A stretch of 64,000 nucleotides of DNA from Dorea_A sp016295505 (GTDB lineage: Bacteria; Bacillota; Clostridia; Lachnospirales; Lachnospiraceae): the NCBI RefSeq assembly GCF_039832105.1, contig NZ_JBDOHS010000003.1, forward strand, positions 216,918-280,917. Direction: 5' to 3'. The position numbers and the translations under genes are program-made. Below, one piece after another: positions 42,617-50,443 of this stretch. The notes beneath the pieces are model-generated. The model saw nothing but the letters and a program-made list of their open reading frames with translations. It did not search any database and was not told where the DNA came from. Each line of letters starts with the position of its first letter. The first letter of the stretch is position 1.

Positions 42617-43261
42617 TTATTTAATAATAGTCACTGTTTGACCTGTAGCAATTTTTGCTGCATTTGCTTCATCAGTATCAATATGCATCTCTAATGTGAA
42701 GCTGTCATCAACTCTAATTTGCACATGATTAAAAACAGTTCCTCTTTCGTTGTCTGCTTTTACAGATACAACGTCACCATCTTTAACTCCGGCTGCCATA
42801 GCATCCTTCGGAGCCATATGGATATGTCTTTTAGCGATAATACATCCTTCATCAAGATATAATACGCCTTTTGGTCCTACTACTGCAATAGGTGCAGAAC
42901 CTTTAATGTCACCAGATGGTCTGATTGGTGCTTTTACGCCCAAACGAATCGCATCTGTTGCTGAAATTTCAACTTGTGATTTACTTCTTACAGGACCTAA
43001 AACTCTTACGTTTTCAATTGCTCTAAGCTTCAGACCTACAATGGTAACCAATTCATTTGCTGCGAATTGTCCTCCCATAAGTTCTTTTTTCTTAGTTAAT
43101 TGATATCCTTTTCCGAATAAAACATCAACATGTTCTTGTGTTAAATGAATATGTCTTGCAGAAACACCGATCGGAACTAAAAATCCGTTGCTGGAATTTT
43201 CCTTCTTCTCCATTGCTTCCATCACAAGTCTTGTGATCAATTCAATATTATTGTTTTCCAT
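42617..43261 (-). CDS. pduL: Phosphate propanoyltransferase (PduL)
   Basis: 214 aa from the ATG at 43261 (AAAGGTGG upstream). Converts propionyl-CoA and phosphate to propionyl-phosphate and CoA, recycling CoA inside the compartment. Residues 1-18 (NNNIELITRLVMEAMEKK) form an amphipathic helix typical of an encapsulation peptide. Two PTAC domains follow, with zinc-binding VSARHIHL and AKRHIHMAP histidines and a later EMHID. An acetate/propionate kinase to make ATP from the product is not in the window. Confidence 0.93.
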   Translation of the reverse strand: MENNNIELITRLVMEAMEKKENSSNGFLVPIGVSARHIHLTQEHVDVLFGKGYQLTKKKELMGGQFAANELVTIVGLKLRAIENVRVLGPVRSKSQVEISATDAIRLGVKAPIRPSGDIKGSAPIAVVGPKGVLYLDEGCIIAKRHIHMAPKDAMAAGVKDGDVVSVKADNERGTVFNHVQIRVDDSFTLEMHIDTDEANAAKIATGQTVTIIK

Positions 43262-43296
43262 ATTCAAAACCACCTTTTAAAATTCTTCGTAATTAA

Positions 43297-43710
43297 TTAT
43301 TTGATTTCCGGAAGAATTTTTTCTACATCTGCGTGTGGTCTTGGGATTACGTGTGTAGCTACCAGTTCACCCAGTCTGGATGCGCTTGCGGATCCTGCTT
43401 CTACAGCAGCCTTTACAGCTCCTACATCTCCGCGAACCATAACTGATACTAAACCAGATCCGATTTTTTCTGTTCCGACTAATGTTACATTAGCTGCTTT
43501 TAACATTGCATCTGCTGCTTCAATAGCTGCTACCAAACCTCTTGTTTCTACCATTCCTAATGACTGCTGTACCATTACAATATCCTCCTTTTGTGGTTGT
43601 TGTGGTGCTTGTTTTTTTACTCTTTGTACTGTTTTTGACGGAGCCTTCGCTTTGGCTGCCGTTGTTTTTGTTGCTGCAGGTTTTGATGCAGCTTTCTTTT
43701 CTTCCGCCAT
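43297..43710 (-). CDS. BMC-H shell protein with N-terminal extension and a second internal start
   Basis: 137 aa if started at 43710 (GGAGG, 8-nt spacer). Residues 1-45 are an Ala/Lys/Pro/Gln-rich, probably disordered, positively charged tail. Residues 46-137 are a canonical hexamer-forming BMC domain (LGMVETRGLVAAIEAADAML, DVGAVKAAVEAGSASA), about 90% like the neighbour at 44029-44304. Codon 46 is an ATG at 43575 with its own AAAGGAGG at an 8-nt spacer, equal in quality to the first site. The gene therefore probably makes a tailed and a plain form, as PduB/PduB' do in Salmonella, though PduB is a different shell class. Confidence 0.9.
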   Translation of the reverse strand: MAEEKKAASKPAATKTTAAKAKAPSKTVQRVKKQAPQQPQKEDIVMVQQSLGMVETRGLVAAIEAADAMLKAANVTLVGTEKIGSGLVSVMVRGDVGAVKAAVEAGSASASRLGELVATHVIPRPHADVEKILPEIK

Positions 43711-43722
43711 GATACCTGCCTC

Positions 43723-44007
43723 CTACTTCAAGCGGCTAGCGCTTTTATTGACGATTTTTACAATCTCTTCATGGGGATTCGCAATTATAGCTGTTGCCAC
43801 CGGTTTTTTGATCGCATATTGTGACGCTGCTTCCACAGCTGCTGTTACTGCCGAAACACTGCCTTGAACTATTACTGTTACAAGTCTGCCACCGAGCTTC
43901 TTTTCCCATGTGACAAATTCAACATCTGCAGCTTTGACCATATGGTCTAATGCGTCTATCGCTGCCGTCGTACTAGGAATTTCAATGAATCCGTATGATT
44001 TTCCCAT
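43723..44007 (-). CDS. BMC-H shell protein, divergent
   Basis: 94-aa single BMC domain: KSYGFIEIPSTTAAIDALDH, then VTWEKKLGGRLVTVIVQGSV and TAAVEAASQYAIKKPVATAI. The pore-loop region is KLGGRL rather than the KIGSGL of the two similar neighbours, so it should form hexamers with a different pore. It lies between them and ends in TAG. Confidence 0.9.
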   Translation of the reverse strand: MGKSYGFIEIPSTTAAIDALDHMVKAADVEFVTWEKKLGGRLVTVIVQGSVSAVTAAVEAASQYAIKKPVATAIIANPHEEIVKIVNKSASRLK

Positions 44008-44028
44008 GAAATTAACTCCTTAATTTAA

Positions 44029-44304
44029 TTAAATTGTCGGAAGAATTTTCTCAACATCTGCGTGTGGTCTTGGGATTACATGTGTAGCTACTAATTCACC
44101 AAGTCTGGATGCTGCATCTGATCCTGCTTCTACAGCTGCCTTTACAGCTCCTACATCTCCACGAACCATAACTGTTACCAGACCAGATCCGATCTTCTCT
44201 GTTCCTACTAATGTAACTTCTGCTGATTTTGTCATTGCATCTGCTGCTTCAATTGCTGCTGTAAGTCCTCTTGTTTCTACCATTCCTAATGCCTGCTGTA
44301 CCAT
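44029..44304 (-). CDS. BMC-H shell protein, canonical (PduA/PduJ-like)
   Basis: 91 aa, the standard size for a hexamer-forming shell tile. Motifs MVETRGLTAAIEAADAMTK, EKIGSGLVTVMVRGDVGAVK, VATHVIPRPHADVEKILP. GGAGG lies 6-8 nt upstream. Probably the major facet protein together with the short product of the gene at 43297-43710, from which it differs at only about nine positions. Confidence 0.94.
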   Translation of the reverse strand: MVQQALGMVETRGLTAAIEAADAMTKSAEVTLVGTEKIGSGLVTVMVRGDVGAVKAAVEAGSDAASRLGELVATHVIPRPHADVEKILPTI

Positions 44305-44355
44305 TTTTTAATCCTCCTAATATTAATTTAATCTTTTCAAATTCATTTACTTGTT

Positions 44356-44673
44356 TTATTTTGTTTTGTCTAAACCGCTAATCTTCAGCATTTTTTCCGT
44401 GTCAGCCTCTGGTCTTGGAATTATGTAACTTGTAATTACACCAGTGATTTCATTCGCTCTTCTCACCGCTGCTTCCACCGCTGCTTCTACATCTGTAACA
44501 CTGCCTCTGAATTTGATTGCCACGATCAGTGGAACAGGTAATGCGTCTGCATTTGCCGGTTTATTTTTATCAAATTCTTCTAACGTTACATTTGCCGCCT
44601 TACAGCCTGCGTCTGCCGCTGCAAATGCTGCAACTAACCCGAATAATTCTACAATGCCAACTGCTTGTCCCAT
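44356..44673 (-). CDS. BMC-H shell protein with an insertion
   Basis: 105 aa. Starts GQAVGIVELFGLVAAFAAAD; an extra loop of about ten residues (EEFDKNKPANADALPVPL) sits before the central strand IVAIKFRGSVTDVEAAVEAA, and the end is SYIIPRPEADTEKMLKIS. The lengthened loop near the pore sets it apart from the standard tiles and may change the pore or the outer face. In-operon position between the alcohol dehydrogenase and canonical shell genes. Confidence 0.88.
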   Translation of the reverse strand: MGQAVGIVELFGLVAAFAAADAGCKAANVTLEEFDKNKPANADALPVPLIVAIKFRGSVTDVEAAVEAAVRRANEITGVITSYIIPRPEADTEKMLKISGLDKTK

Positions 44674-44691
44674 ATTCTACCTCACTTATTG

Positions 44692-45903
44692 CTATTCGTT
44701 GATGATCGCAATCTTCAGACCTTCCATTCTAAGGTTTGTCTTGTGAGCTTCGTTGATCTGATCTAACGGGAATCTGTGTGAGATCAGTTTGTGAATTGGC
44801 AGCCCGATTCCTTTCGCTCTCTTCAGGAAATCAAATGTTGTAGCATAGTCTCTTAATGTGTATACCCAGGATCCTACGATCGTGATTTCCTTTGAACAAA
44901 TATCAAAGTGCGGATTGATCGTAGCATCTCCACCATTGATAAAGAATCCTAATTCACAAAGTCCTCCACCATTTCTGATGAATTTGTAAATGTTCGCATG
45001 AGCGATCGGTGATCCTGTACACTGGAATGCAAAGTCAGCCAGGTATCCGCCAAATGCATCTTTTACAGCATCTGTTAATGCCTCAATTCCTTTGTGATCC
45101 TTGAAGTTAACAGATTTTGTTGCGCCCATTTCTTTCGCAAAGTCAAGTCTCTTCTGTTCTCCGTCTACAGCCACGATATTTTCAATACCCATTGTACGAA
45201 GAATTGAGATACAGATCAGACCGATCGGTCCACATCCCTGAACAACTACTCTGCTGTTGAATCTTAAGATTCCTGTTGTTTTTGCTCTTTCTACTGCATG
45301 GATCAATACTGCACATGGCTCGATCAAGATACGGGAATCCAGATCCAGATCACTTACGTTAAATACAGTTGAACCACCACGGATCACGATGTAATCTGCA
45401 AACCATCCGTTTAAGTGAATGTCATCATCCGGAAGTAATCCATATACATCAGCTCCGCCAACGTTCTGTTTGTTCAGGTCGAACATTGTAATATCCGGAT
45501 TGTCCTTGAAAATCATACAAGTAACAACTTTGTCACCAAGTTTTAATGGCTTTCCGGCACTGTCTTTCTTTACGTTTTTACCCATTTTTACGATTTCACC
45601 AGTTCCTTCATGTCCAAGAACTAACGGAATCAATCCAAATGGATCTCTCTTGAATTCGTGAGCATCTGTACCACAGATTCCACATCCTTCAACTTTTACT
45701 AAGATATCGTCATCTCCAATTTCCGGAATTGGGAATTCTTTAATTTCATAGTTTTCCAATGCTGTAAGCATTGCTGCTTTTGATGTAGCCGGGATGGCTC
45801 CACCTGCTGGTTTTGTTGTTGCTGCAGGAGCAGATTGTTTTTCCAGCATACCTTCCAGTACCTGTTTTACAATTGCTTCTACATTTGCCTGATTCATATC
45901 CAT
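44692..45903 (-). CDS. Encapsulated zinc-type alcohol dehydrogenase
   Basis: 403 aa. Residues 1-22 (NQANVEAIVKQVLEGMLEKQ) form an encapsulation-peptide helix, followed by an Ala/Pro/Thr-rich linker to about residue 43. The medium-chain dehydrogenase then starts: zinc ligands in GCGICGTDAHEF and LGHEGTGEI, Rossmann VVVQGCGPIGLICISILRTM. The four-cysteine structural zinc loop of classical members is absent. With PduQ it is the second alcohol dehydrogenase of the locus; one could reduce lactaldehyde to 1,2-propanediol and the other propanal to propanol. Ends in TAG. Confidence 0.9.
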   Translation of the reverse strand: MDMNQANVEAIVKQVLEGMLEKQSAPAATTKPAGGAIPATSKAAMLTALENYEIKEFPIPEIGDDDILVKVEGCGICGTDAHEFKRDPFGLIPLVLGHEGTGEIVKMGKNVKKDSAGKPLKLGDKVVTCMIFKDNPDITMFDLNKQNVGGADVYGLLPDDDIHLNGWFADYIVIRGGSTVFNVSDLDLDSRILIEPCAVLIHAVERAKTTGILRFNSRVVVQGCGPIGLICISILRTMGIENIVAVDGEQKRLDFAKEMGATKSVNFKDHKGIEALTDAVKDAFGGYLADFAFQCTGSPIAHANIYKFIRNGGGLCELGFFINGGDATINPHFDICSKEITIVGSWVYTLRDYATTFDFLKRAKGIGLPIHKLISHRFPLDQINEAHKTNLRMEGLKIAIINE

Positions 45904-45920
45904 ATTATTTTACCCTCCAA

Positions 45921-47312
45921 TTAACGAATGCATAAGCTTTCTGACATTACACAACGTCTTCTCTTTGTAAATGTACTTGCACTTGTAAGTCCTTCACCGG
46001 TTCTGCTGGCGATCGTGAAAGTACAGAAACCTTCTCCGCCGAAACCAAGTGCTGCATATGACGGTGCATTCTTTACAAGGATTGCTGTGTCGATTGCTTT
46101 TGCATAGCGTGTGATGTTGTCAATATTCTTTGAATGAATATGAGCCGAATGACGATTGCCGTGTTCAAGCCATACTGCCTTCTCTACTGCATCATCAAAG
46201 TCTTTTGCTCTAACGATACCAAGTATTGGCATCATCAATTCTTCTGCGATCAACGGATGTTCTTTCTCGCCTTCGAAAATGATACATCTGATGTTATCCG
46301 GTACAGTTACACCGATCATTTCCAGTAATGCTTTGGCACTGCGTCCTACGCATTTTCTGTTCAATCCCTTTGGTGTAAGCACTGTATTTTTCAGTTTTTC
46401 AACTTCTTCATCTGATGCAAGGTAACATCCCTGCTCTGTAAGCATATAGTGCATTAATTCAGAAACAACAGAATCAACTGCTACTACTTCTTTTTCAGCG
46501 ATACATGGTAAGTTGTTGTCAAATGTACAACCATTTACGATGTCTCCCGCTGCTTTTCTGATGTCTGCCGTCTCATCAACCAATGCAGGCGGGTTACCGG
46601 CTCCTGCACCGATTCCTCTTCTTCCGGAAGATAAAACTGCCGTTACAACACCAGGACCTCCTGTTGCAGCAATCAGCTGGATATCAGGATGAGATGTCAT
46701 GATCTTGCTTGTTTCCATGGTTGGCTTGAAAACAGATACTGCAATGTTTTCCGGTCCGCCAGCCTCTAAGGAAGCTTCATTCAGCATGTTAATTGCATAC
46801 AATGATGTTTTGATCGCAGCCGGATGTGGGTTGAATACAACTGTATTTCCACCTGCCAGCATACCAATCGTATTACAAATGATGGTTTCGCTTGGATTTG
46901 TACATGGTGTGATTGCACCAATAACACCAAACGGTCCCATTTCGATAAGGGTAAGACCCTTGTCTCCTGACCATGCAGTTGTTGTGATATCCTCTGTACC
47001 AGGAGTCTTCTCAGCAACCAACTGATGTTTTAAAATTTTATGTGGAACGTTACCCATTCCTGTTTCTTCAACACCCATACGAGCTAAGATCTCTGCGTTT
47101 TCACGAGTTTTCTTACGGATGTTTGAAATAATTTGCTCTCTTTGGTCCATTGACATTCTGTGAACATACTTCTGAGCTTTTTTCGCAGCTTCAATTGCGT
47201 CTTTCATATCAGCAAAGATACCTTTTTGTGCTGCAGGTGCTGCTGATTGCAATTGAAGTTTTGCCATTACTTCTTTCACAACGTCCTGAACCATTTGTTC
47301 ATTTACAGACAC
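45921..47312 (-). CDS. pduP: CoA-acylating propionaldehyde dehydrogenase (PduP)
   Basis: 463 aa from a GTG start at 47312 (AAGGAGG at 7 nt). Oxidises propanal with NAD and CoA to propionyl-CoA. Residues 1-20 (NEQMVQDVVKEVMAKLQLQ) are the encapsulation peptide, then a short linker. Catalytic Cys270 lies in FDNNLPCIAEKEV; ITPCTNPSETIICNTIGML and RGIGAGAGNPPALVDETADI are cofactor/CoA elements. The first codons overlap the last codons of the GlcG-type gene, so the two are translationally coupled. Confidence 0.94.
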   Translation of the reverse strand: MSVNEQMVQDVVKEVMAKLQLQSAAPAAQKGIFADMKDAIEAAKKAQKYVHRMSMDQREQIISNIRKKTRENAEILARMGVEETGMGNVPHKILKHQLVAEKTPGTEDITTTAWSGDKGLTLIEMGPFGVIGAITPCTNPSETIICNTIGMLAGGNTVVFNPHPAAIKTSLYAINMLNEASLEAGGPENIAVSVFKPTMETSKIMTSHPDIQLIAATGGPGVVTAVLSSGRRGIGAGAGNPPALVDETADIRKAAGDIVNGCTFDNNLPCIAEKEVVAVDSVVSELMHYMLTEQGCYLASDEEVEKLKNTVLTPKGLNRKCVGRSAKALLEMIGVTVPDNIRCIIFEGEKEHPLIAEELMMPILGIVRAKDFDDAVEKAVWLEHGNRHSAHIHSKNIDNITRYAKAIDTAILVKNAPSYAALGFGGEGFCTFTIASRTGEGLTSASTFTKRRRCVMSESLCIR

Positions 47313-47830
47313 GAAATTACCTCCTTAAGTATTTCTTTGCCATAAGCAGCAAGCATAGTGTCCTGCTCTGCAGTACCACCACTTACACCAAGGGCTCCGA
47401 TTATTTTTCCATCTACTTCTAATGGCTCCCCGCCACCGAAGATTACTATTTTCCCTTCATTTGTATTCTGAATACCATATAAAGGCTGTCCCGGCTGTGC
47501 CAATTCTGCAAGAGTTGCTGTCGACATCTTAAGTCCCGCTGATGTGAATGTCTTATTTACCGCAATGTCGTAACTTGCGATAAAAGCGCCATCCATACAG
47601 TGAACTGCTGTAATTCTGCCGGCCTGGTCAGAAACTGCGATCACCGCAGCCAGACCAATCTCCTGTGCTTTTTGTTCAACCTTTTCAATTAAGGATTTTG
47701 CCAAAGCTAACGTCATCTTATGCTTGTTGCATTTACACACATGATCGTGTTCCTGATGATGTGCTCCGTGTCCAGACGGCATATCGCGCAGAACTTCTTC
47801 TACCACTTTTGCAATCATCTGTTCATTCAT
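47303..47830 (-). CDS. GlcG/HbpS-family (DUF336) cargo protein with metal-binding linker
   Basis: 175 aa. Residues 2-17 (NEQMIAKVVEEVLRDM) resemble the encapsulation peptide of PduP in the next gene. Residues ~19-38 form a His/Cys-rich linker (SGHGAHHQEHDHVCKCNKH). The rest is a GlcG domain: ALAKSLIEKVEQKAQEIGLA, VSDQAGRITAVHCMDGA, and C-terminal IGALGVSGGTAEQDTMLAA. The related C-terminal domain of PduO binds heme. Function in these compartments is not settled; a heme- or metal-linked redox or protective role is plausible. The linker is unusual. Confidence 0.85.
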   Translation of the reverse strand: MNEQMIAKVVEEVLRDMPSGHGAHHQEHDHVCKCNKHKMTLALAKSLIEKVEQKAQEIGLAAVIAVSDQAGRITAVHCMDGAFIASYDIAVNKTFTSAGLKMSTATLAELAQPGQPLYGIQNTNEGKIVIFGGGEPLEVDGKIIGALGVSGGTAEQDTMLAAYGKEILKEVISCL

Positions 47831-47859
47831 AGCATTTCCTCTCTGTTCCGAATCCTCGA

Positions 47860-48660
47860 TTATAATCCTAACTGCTCCATTACTTTCTTTGTGATCTCAG
47901 AAACTAATGCTGCATCTGCTTTTCCTGTTCCGCAAGTGCAGGAACCACCACAGCTATGGCAGCTTTCTTTGCCTGCTTTTGCGTTCGGGCAAAGGTTAGC
48001 AGGATGTTTTCCTGATAATCCCATTTTTCTTCTGATTTCGTATAATTTTTCAATCTGCTCTTTATCAAATTCCTTCGGTCCGCCAAGCATTTTTGATTTG
48101 TATAATAATTCTGCATAGAATTCAACAGATTCCATCTTGTGATATGCACTCAGGAGATCTGTACTCCATGTCAATGCTCCGTGGCTTTCCAGCAATACCT
48201 GGTCAAAGTATGGTAAATACTCTTCGATGGCATCCGGAATTTCCATAGTACTTGGTGTACCATATTTTGCGATCGGTACACATCCCAGAGCGATAACAGC
48301 TTCCGGCATGATCGGCTGTGTTAATGGAATACCGGCAATTGCAAATGCTGTAGCATAACTTGGATGAGCGTGAACTACCGCACCAACATCTGGTCTCTTT
48401 TCATATACTCTCATGTGCATCTTGATCTCTGAAGACGGTCTGAAGTTTCCGTTTGCCTGAAGCACATTACCTTTTGCATCTACTTTACAGATGTACTCTG
48501 GTGTCATAAAACCTTTAGAAACACCTGTTGGTGTACATAAAAATTCATTATCATTCAATTTTACAGAAAAGTTTCCATCGTTAGCAGCAACCATTCCTCT
48601 GTTGTAAACTCTTCTTCCGATCTCACACATCAATTTCTTAATTTCGAATTCGTTTTGCAT
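47860..48660 (-). CDS. fucA: Class II aldolase (L-fuculose-1-phosphate type) with C-terminal encapsulation peptide
   Basis: 266 aa. Cleaves L-fuculose 1-phosphate (probably also L-rhamnulose 1-phosphate) to DHAP and L-lactaldehyde. Active site: E78 in SSEIKMHM, zinc ligands H97 and H99 (VVHAHP) and H160 (LLESHGALT). Residues ~221-246 form a Cys-rich linker (Cys 224, 234, 237, 241, 243), then ALVSEITKKVMEQLGL, an encapsulation-peptide helix at the C-terminus. An aldolase inside the compartment keeps toxic lactaldehyde enclosed and is the mark of the fucose/rhamnose-type glycyl-radical loci known from Clostridium phytofermentans. First gene of the second transcription unit. Confidence 0.92.
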   Translation of the reverse strand: MQNEFEIKKLMCEIGRRVYNRGMVAANDGNFSVKLNDNEFLCTPTGVSKGFMTPEYICKVDAKGNVLQANGNFRPSSEIKMHMRVYEKRPDVGAVVHAHPSYATAFAIAGIPLTQPIMPEAVIALGCVPIAKYGTPSTMEIPDAIEEYLPYFDQVLLESHGALTWSTDLLSAYHKMESVEFYAELLYKSKMLGGPKEFDKEQIEKLYEIRRKMGLSGKHPANLCPNAKAGKESCHSCGGSCTCGTGKADAALVSEITKKVMEQLGL

Positions 48661-48709
48661 TCGTTTGTCCCTCCTTGTGTTTTTGGGTTCCTTGTTTTGA
48701 AGATTTTGT

Positions 48710-48781
48710 TGTTTTTTGTTGTTTCTATTGCAATATTAACACCAAATACCACACATGTCAATATTAACAGATGTTGTTTTT
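48710..48781. promoter_or_regulatory. TGTTTTT repeats around the aldolase/shell promoter
   Basis: TGTTTTTT at 48710 and TGTTTCT at 48720 (10 nt apart) lie just downstream of the -10 box; another TGTTTTT starts at 48775, upstream of the -35 box. The same motif brackets the promoter at 53040-53068. Probable operators for the DeoR regulator. Confidence 0.5.
48733..48761 (-). promoter_or_regulatory. Promoter of the aldolase-to-pduQ transcription unit
   Basis: On the minus strand a consensus TTGACA (48761-48756), a 17-nt spacer and TAATAT (48738-48733), about 65 nt upstream of the aldolase start codon. Confidence 0.75.
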
Positions 48782-49244
48782 ATTGGTTTTTCTCATTTTC
48801 CCACGGCAATACATCGCCTTCTTCTTTGAGGTATTCCAATAATTCGGCGATTCCTTCATTTCCTTTGGAATTTACAAAGAAAATCTTCTTACACCCCGCA
48901 AGCTCCAGCCATCGTTTTGCCTGCTCCGGATTCGCCTCTTTCCGATCGACTTTTGTCACAATACCAATCACTTCTCTGTTCGCCATCGGTGTACAACACG
49001 GTGGAAACAAACAGTACGGCTCTGTGGCTGATACCAGAAGTCCTACAATATCCGCTTCATAGGTATATAACGCCAGCGCATGTCCCAGTCCGGCCGTCTG
49101 TGCATACTCACCGGGAGTATCGATGATCACATCAAAATTGTTCACATATTGTGTCTTATGATATTCAATTTTCTCACCTTTCAGAGCTTGTGTCAACGTT
49201 GTCTTTCCCGCTTCACTCCGCCCAATCAGTACAATTTTTTTCAT
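48780..49244 (-). CDS. pduV: PduV/EutP-like GTPase
   Basis: 154 aa. P-loop GRSEAGKTTLTQAL (residues 8-21), switch region DVIIDTPGEYAQ, and guanine-specificity VTKVDRKEA. PduV/EutP proteins associate with microcompartments and may link them to the cytoskeleton or assist partitioning or acetate-kinase activity. A CLFPPCCTPMANREV segment near the middle is cysteine-rich. Follows the PduU gene within 3 nt. Confidence 0.88.
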   Translation of the reverse strand: MKKIVLIGRSEAGKTTLTQALKGEKIEYHKTQYVNNFDVIIDTPGEYAQTAGLGHALALYTYEADIVGLLVSATEPYCLFPPCCTPMANREVIGIVTKVDRKEANPEQAKRWLELAGCKKIFFVNSKGNEGIAELLEYLKEEGDVLPWENEKNQ

Positions 49245-49247
49245 AAG

Positions 49248-49625
49248 CTAAGTCCTTGTAATATCGCAAACTGTAAAGCCCATCTTTTCTTTCACATAAT
49301 CCAGAATCGCTCTCAATGCGGCCTCTGTTTCTGATATTGTTCCTGTCACGATCAGGGTTCCGCTGAAACGGTCTACAAATCCAAGTTCTACCCCTGCCGC
49401 TTTTGTTGCGATATCAGCAGCGATCACTGCTGTCTCTGCCGGACTGATCGTAATAAGTCCGATTGCTGATTTTGAGTAATCAATGTCAGGATTCAGCCCC
49501 AGCTTCACATACAGCTCATTATCCGGATTCGCGATCAAATGAGCAATTGTAATCTGTTTTCCAGGAACAAGTTCCTGGATAATGCGGGCTTTTCCCTCAC
49601 TAGATAACCGATCTTGTATATCCAT
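49248..49625 (-). CDS. pduU: Circularly permuted BMC-H shell protein (PduU/EutS)
   Basis: 125 aa from the ATG at 49625, with GGAGG 6 nt upstream inside the end of the activase gene. The N-terminal ELVPGKQITIAHLIANPDNE forms the strand that builds the small beta-barrel over the pore of PduU/EutS hexamers; the rest (AIGLITISPAETAVIAADIA, RFSGTLIVTGTISETEAAL) is the permuted BMC fold. Confidence 0.92.
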   Translation of the reverse strand: MDIQDRLSSEGKARIIQELVPGKQITIAHLIANPDNELYVKLGLNPDIDYSKSAIGLITISPAETAVIAADIATKAAGVELGFVDRFSGTLIVTGTISETEAALRAILDYVKEKMGFTVCDITRT

Positions 49626-49627
49626 TC

Positions 49628-50419
49628 TCACCCTCCTATCTGACAGTCAAGGCCTGACACCCTGACCGCTGCATCAAGCAGCATCTCCATATACTCGTTC
49701 GTAGGAGGAAGTATTCCATCCAGGAAGTATTCTCTGCCTAATCCTGCGTATTTGTCCTGTCCCAGCCTGTGATACGGAAGTAAATGCATTTTTTTCACAT
49801 TTTTAAGAGTAGATGCGAATCTGGCAATCGCTTCGATCTCATCCTTCCTGTCATTAAACCCTGGAATGACCGGTACGCGAATAATCACCTCTGTCATACC
49901 GGAATCCGTAATCTTTCTAACATTTTCCTGTATCAACTCATTCGGGCGTCCTGTGAACTCCTTATGTTTTCTGGAATCCATATGCTTTACATCCAGTAAA
50001 TATGTATCAAGATACGGGAGGATGCTCTCAATCACTTCATACTTGGCATACGCCGTACTTTCCAGTGCGGTATTGATGCCGCTCTCTTTCGCAGCCCTTA
50101 ACAAATCTCTTGCAAATTCCGGCTGCATCAGACTTTCTCCTCCCGACAGAGTCATGCCTCCGTAAGAGCGTCTATAATAGGGACGGTCCTTTTCCACAAT
50201 CTCCATAACTTCTGCCACTGTAACATCCCGGCCGATTGTTTTTGGTTTCCCCTGGACCATCATTGTCTGAATCTTATATTCCTGTGATTCCGGATTTGAA
50301 CACCATCGACATCTAAGCGGGCACCCTTTCAAAAATACGATCGTGCGGATTCCCGTTCCATCATGTATGGAGTAACGTTGTATATCAAAAATACGACCTT
50401 GCGTTTTCAAATAATCCAT
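49628..50419 (-). CDS. Glycyl radical enzyme activating enzyme
   Basis: 263-aa radical SAM protein that puts the glycyl radical on the diol dehydratase. The 4Fe-4S cysteines are C33, C37 and C40 in GCPLRCRWCSNPES (CxxxCxxC), with SAM-binding GGMTLSGGESLMQPEFA and LLDVKHMDSRKHKEFTG. The region after the CxxxCxxC is short and has no extra cysteine clusters, so it lacks the ferredoxin-like insert seen in larger activases such as those of glycerol dehydratase or choline lyase. Directly downstream of its target gene. Confidence 0.93.
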   Translation of the reverse strand: MDYLKTQGRIFDIQRYSIHDGTGIRTIVFLKGCPLRCRWCSNPESQEYKIQTMMVQGKPKTIGRDVTVAEVMEIVEKDRPYYRRSYGGMTLSGGESLMQPEFARDLLRAAKESGINTALESTAYAKYEVIESILPYLDTYLLDVKHMDSRKHKEFTGRPNELIQENVRKITDSGMTEVIIRVPVIPGFNDRKDEIEAIARFASTLKNVKKMHLLPYHRLGQDKYAGLGREYFLDGILPPTNEYMEMLLDAAVRVSGLDCQIGG

Positions 50420-50443
50420 GGCGTCTTACCTTTCTTCATTCTC

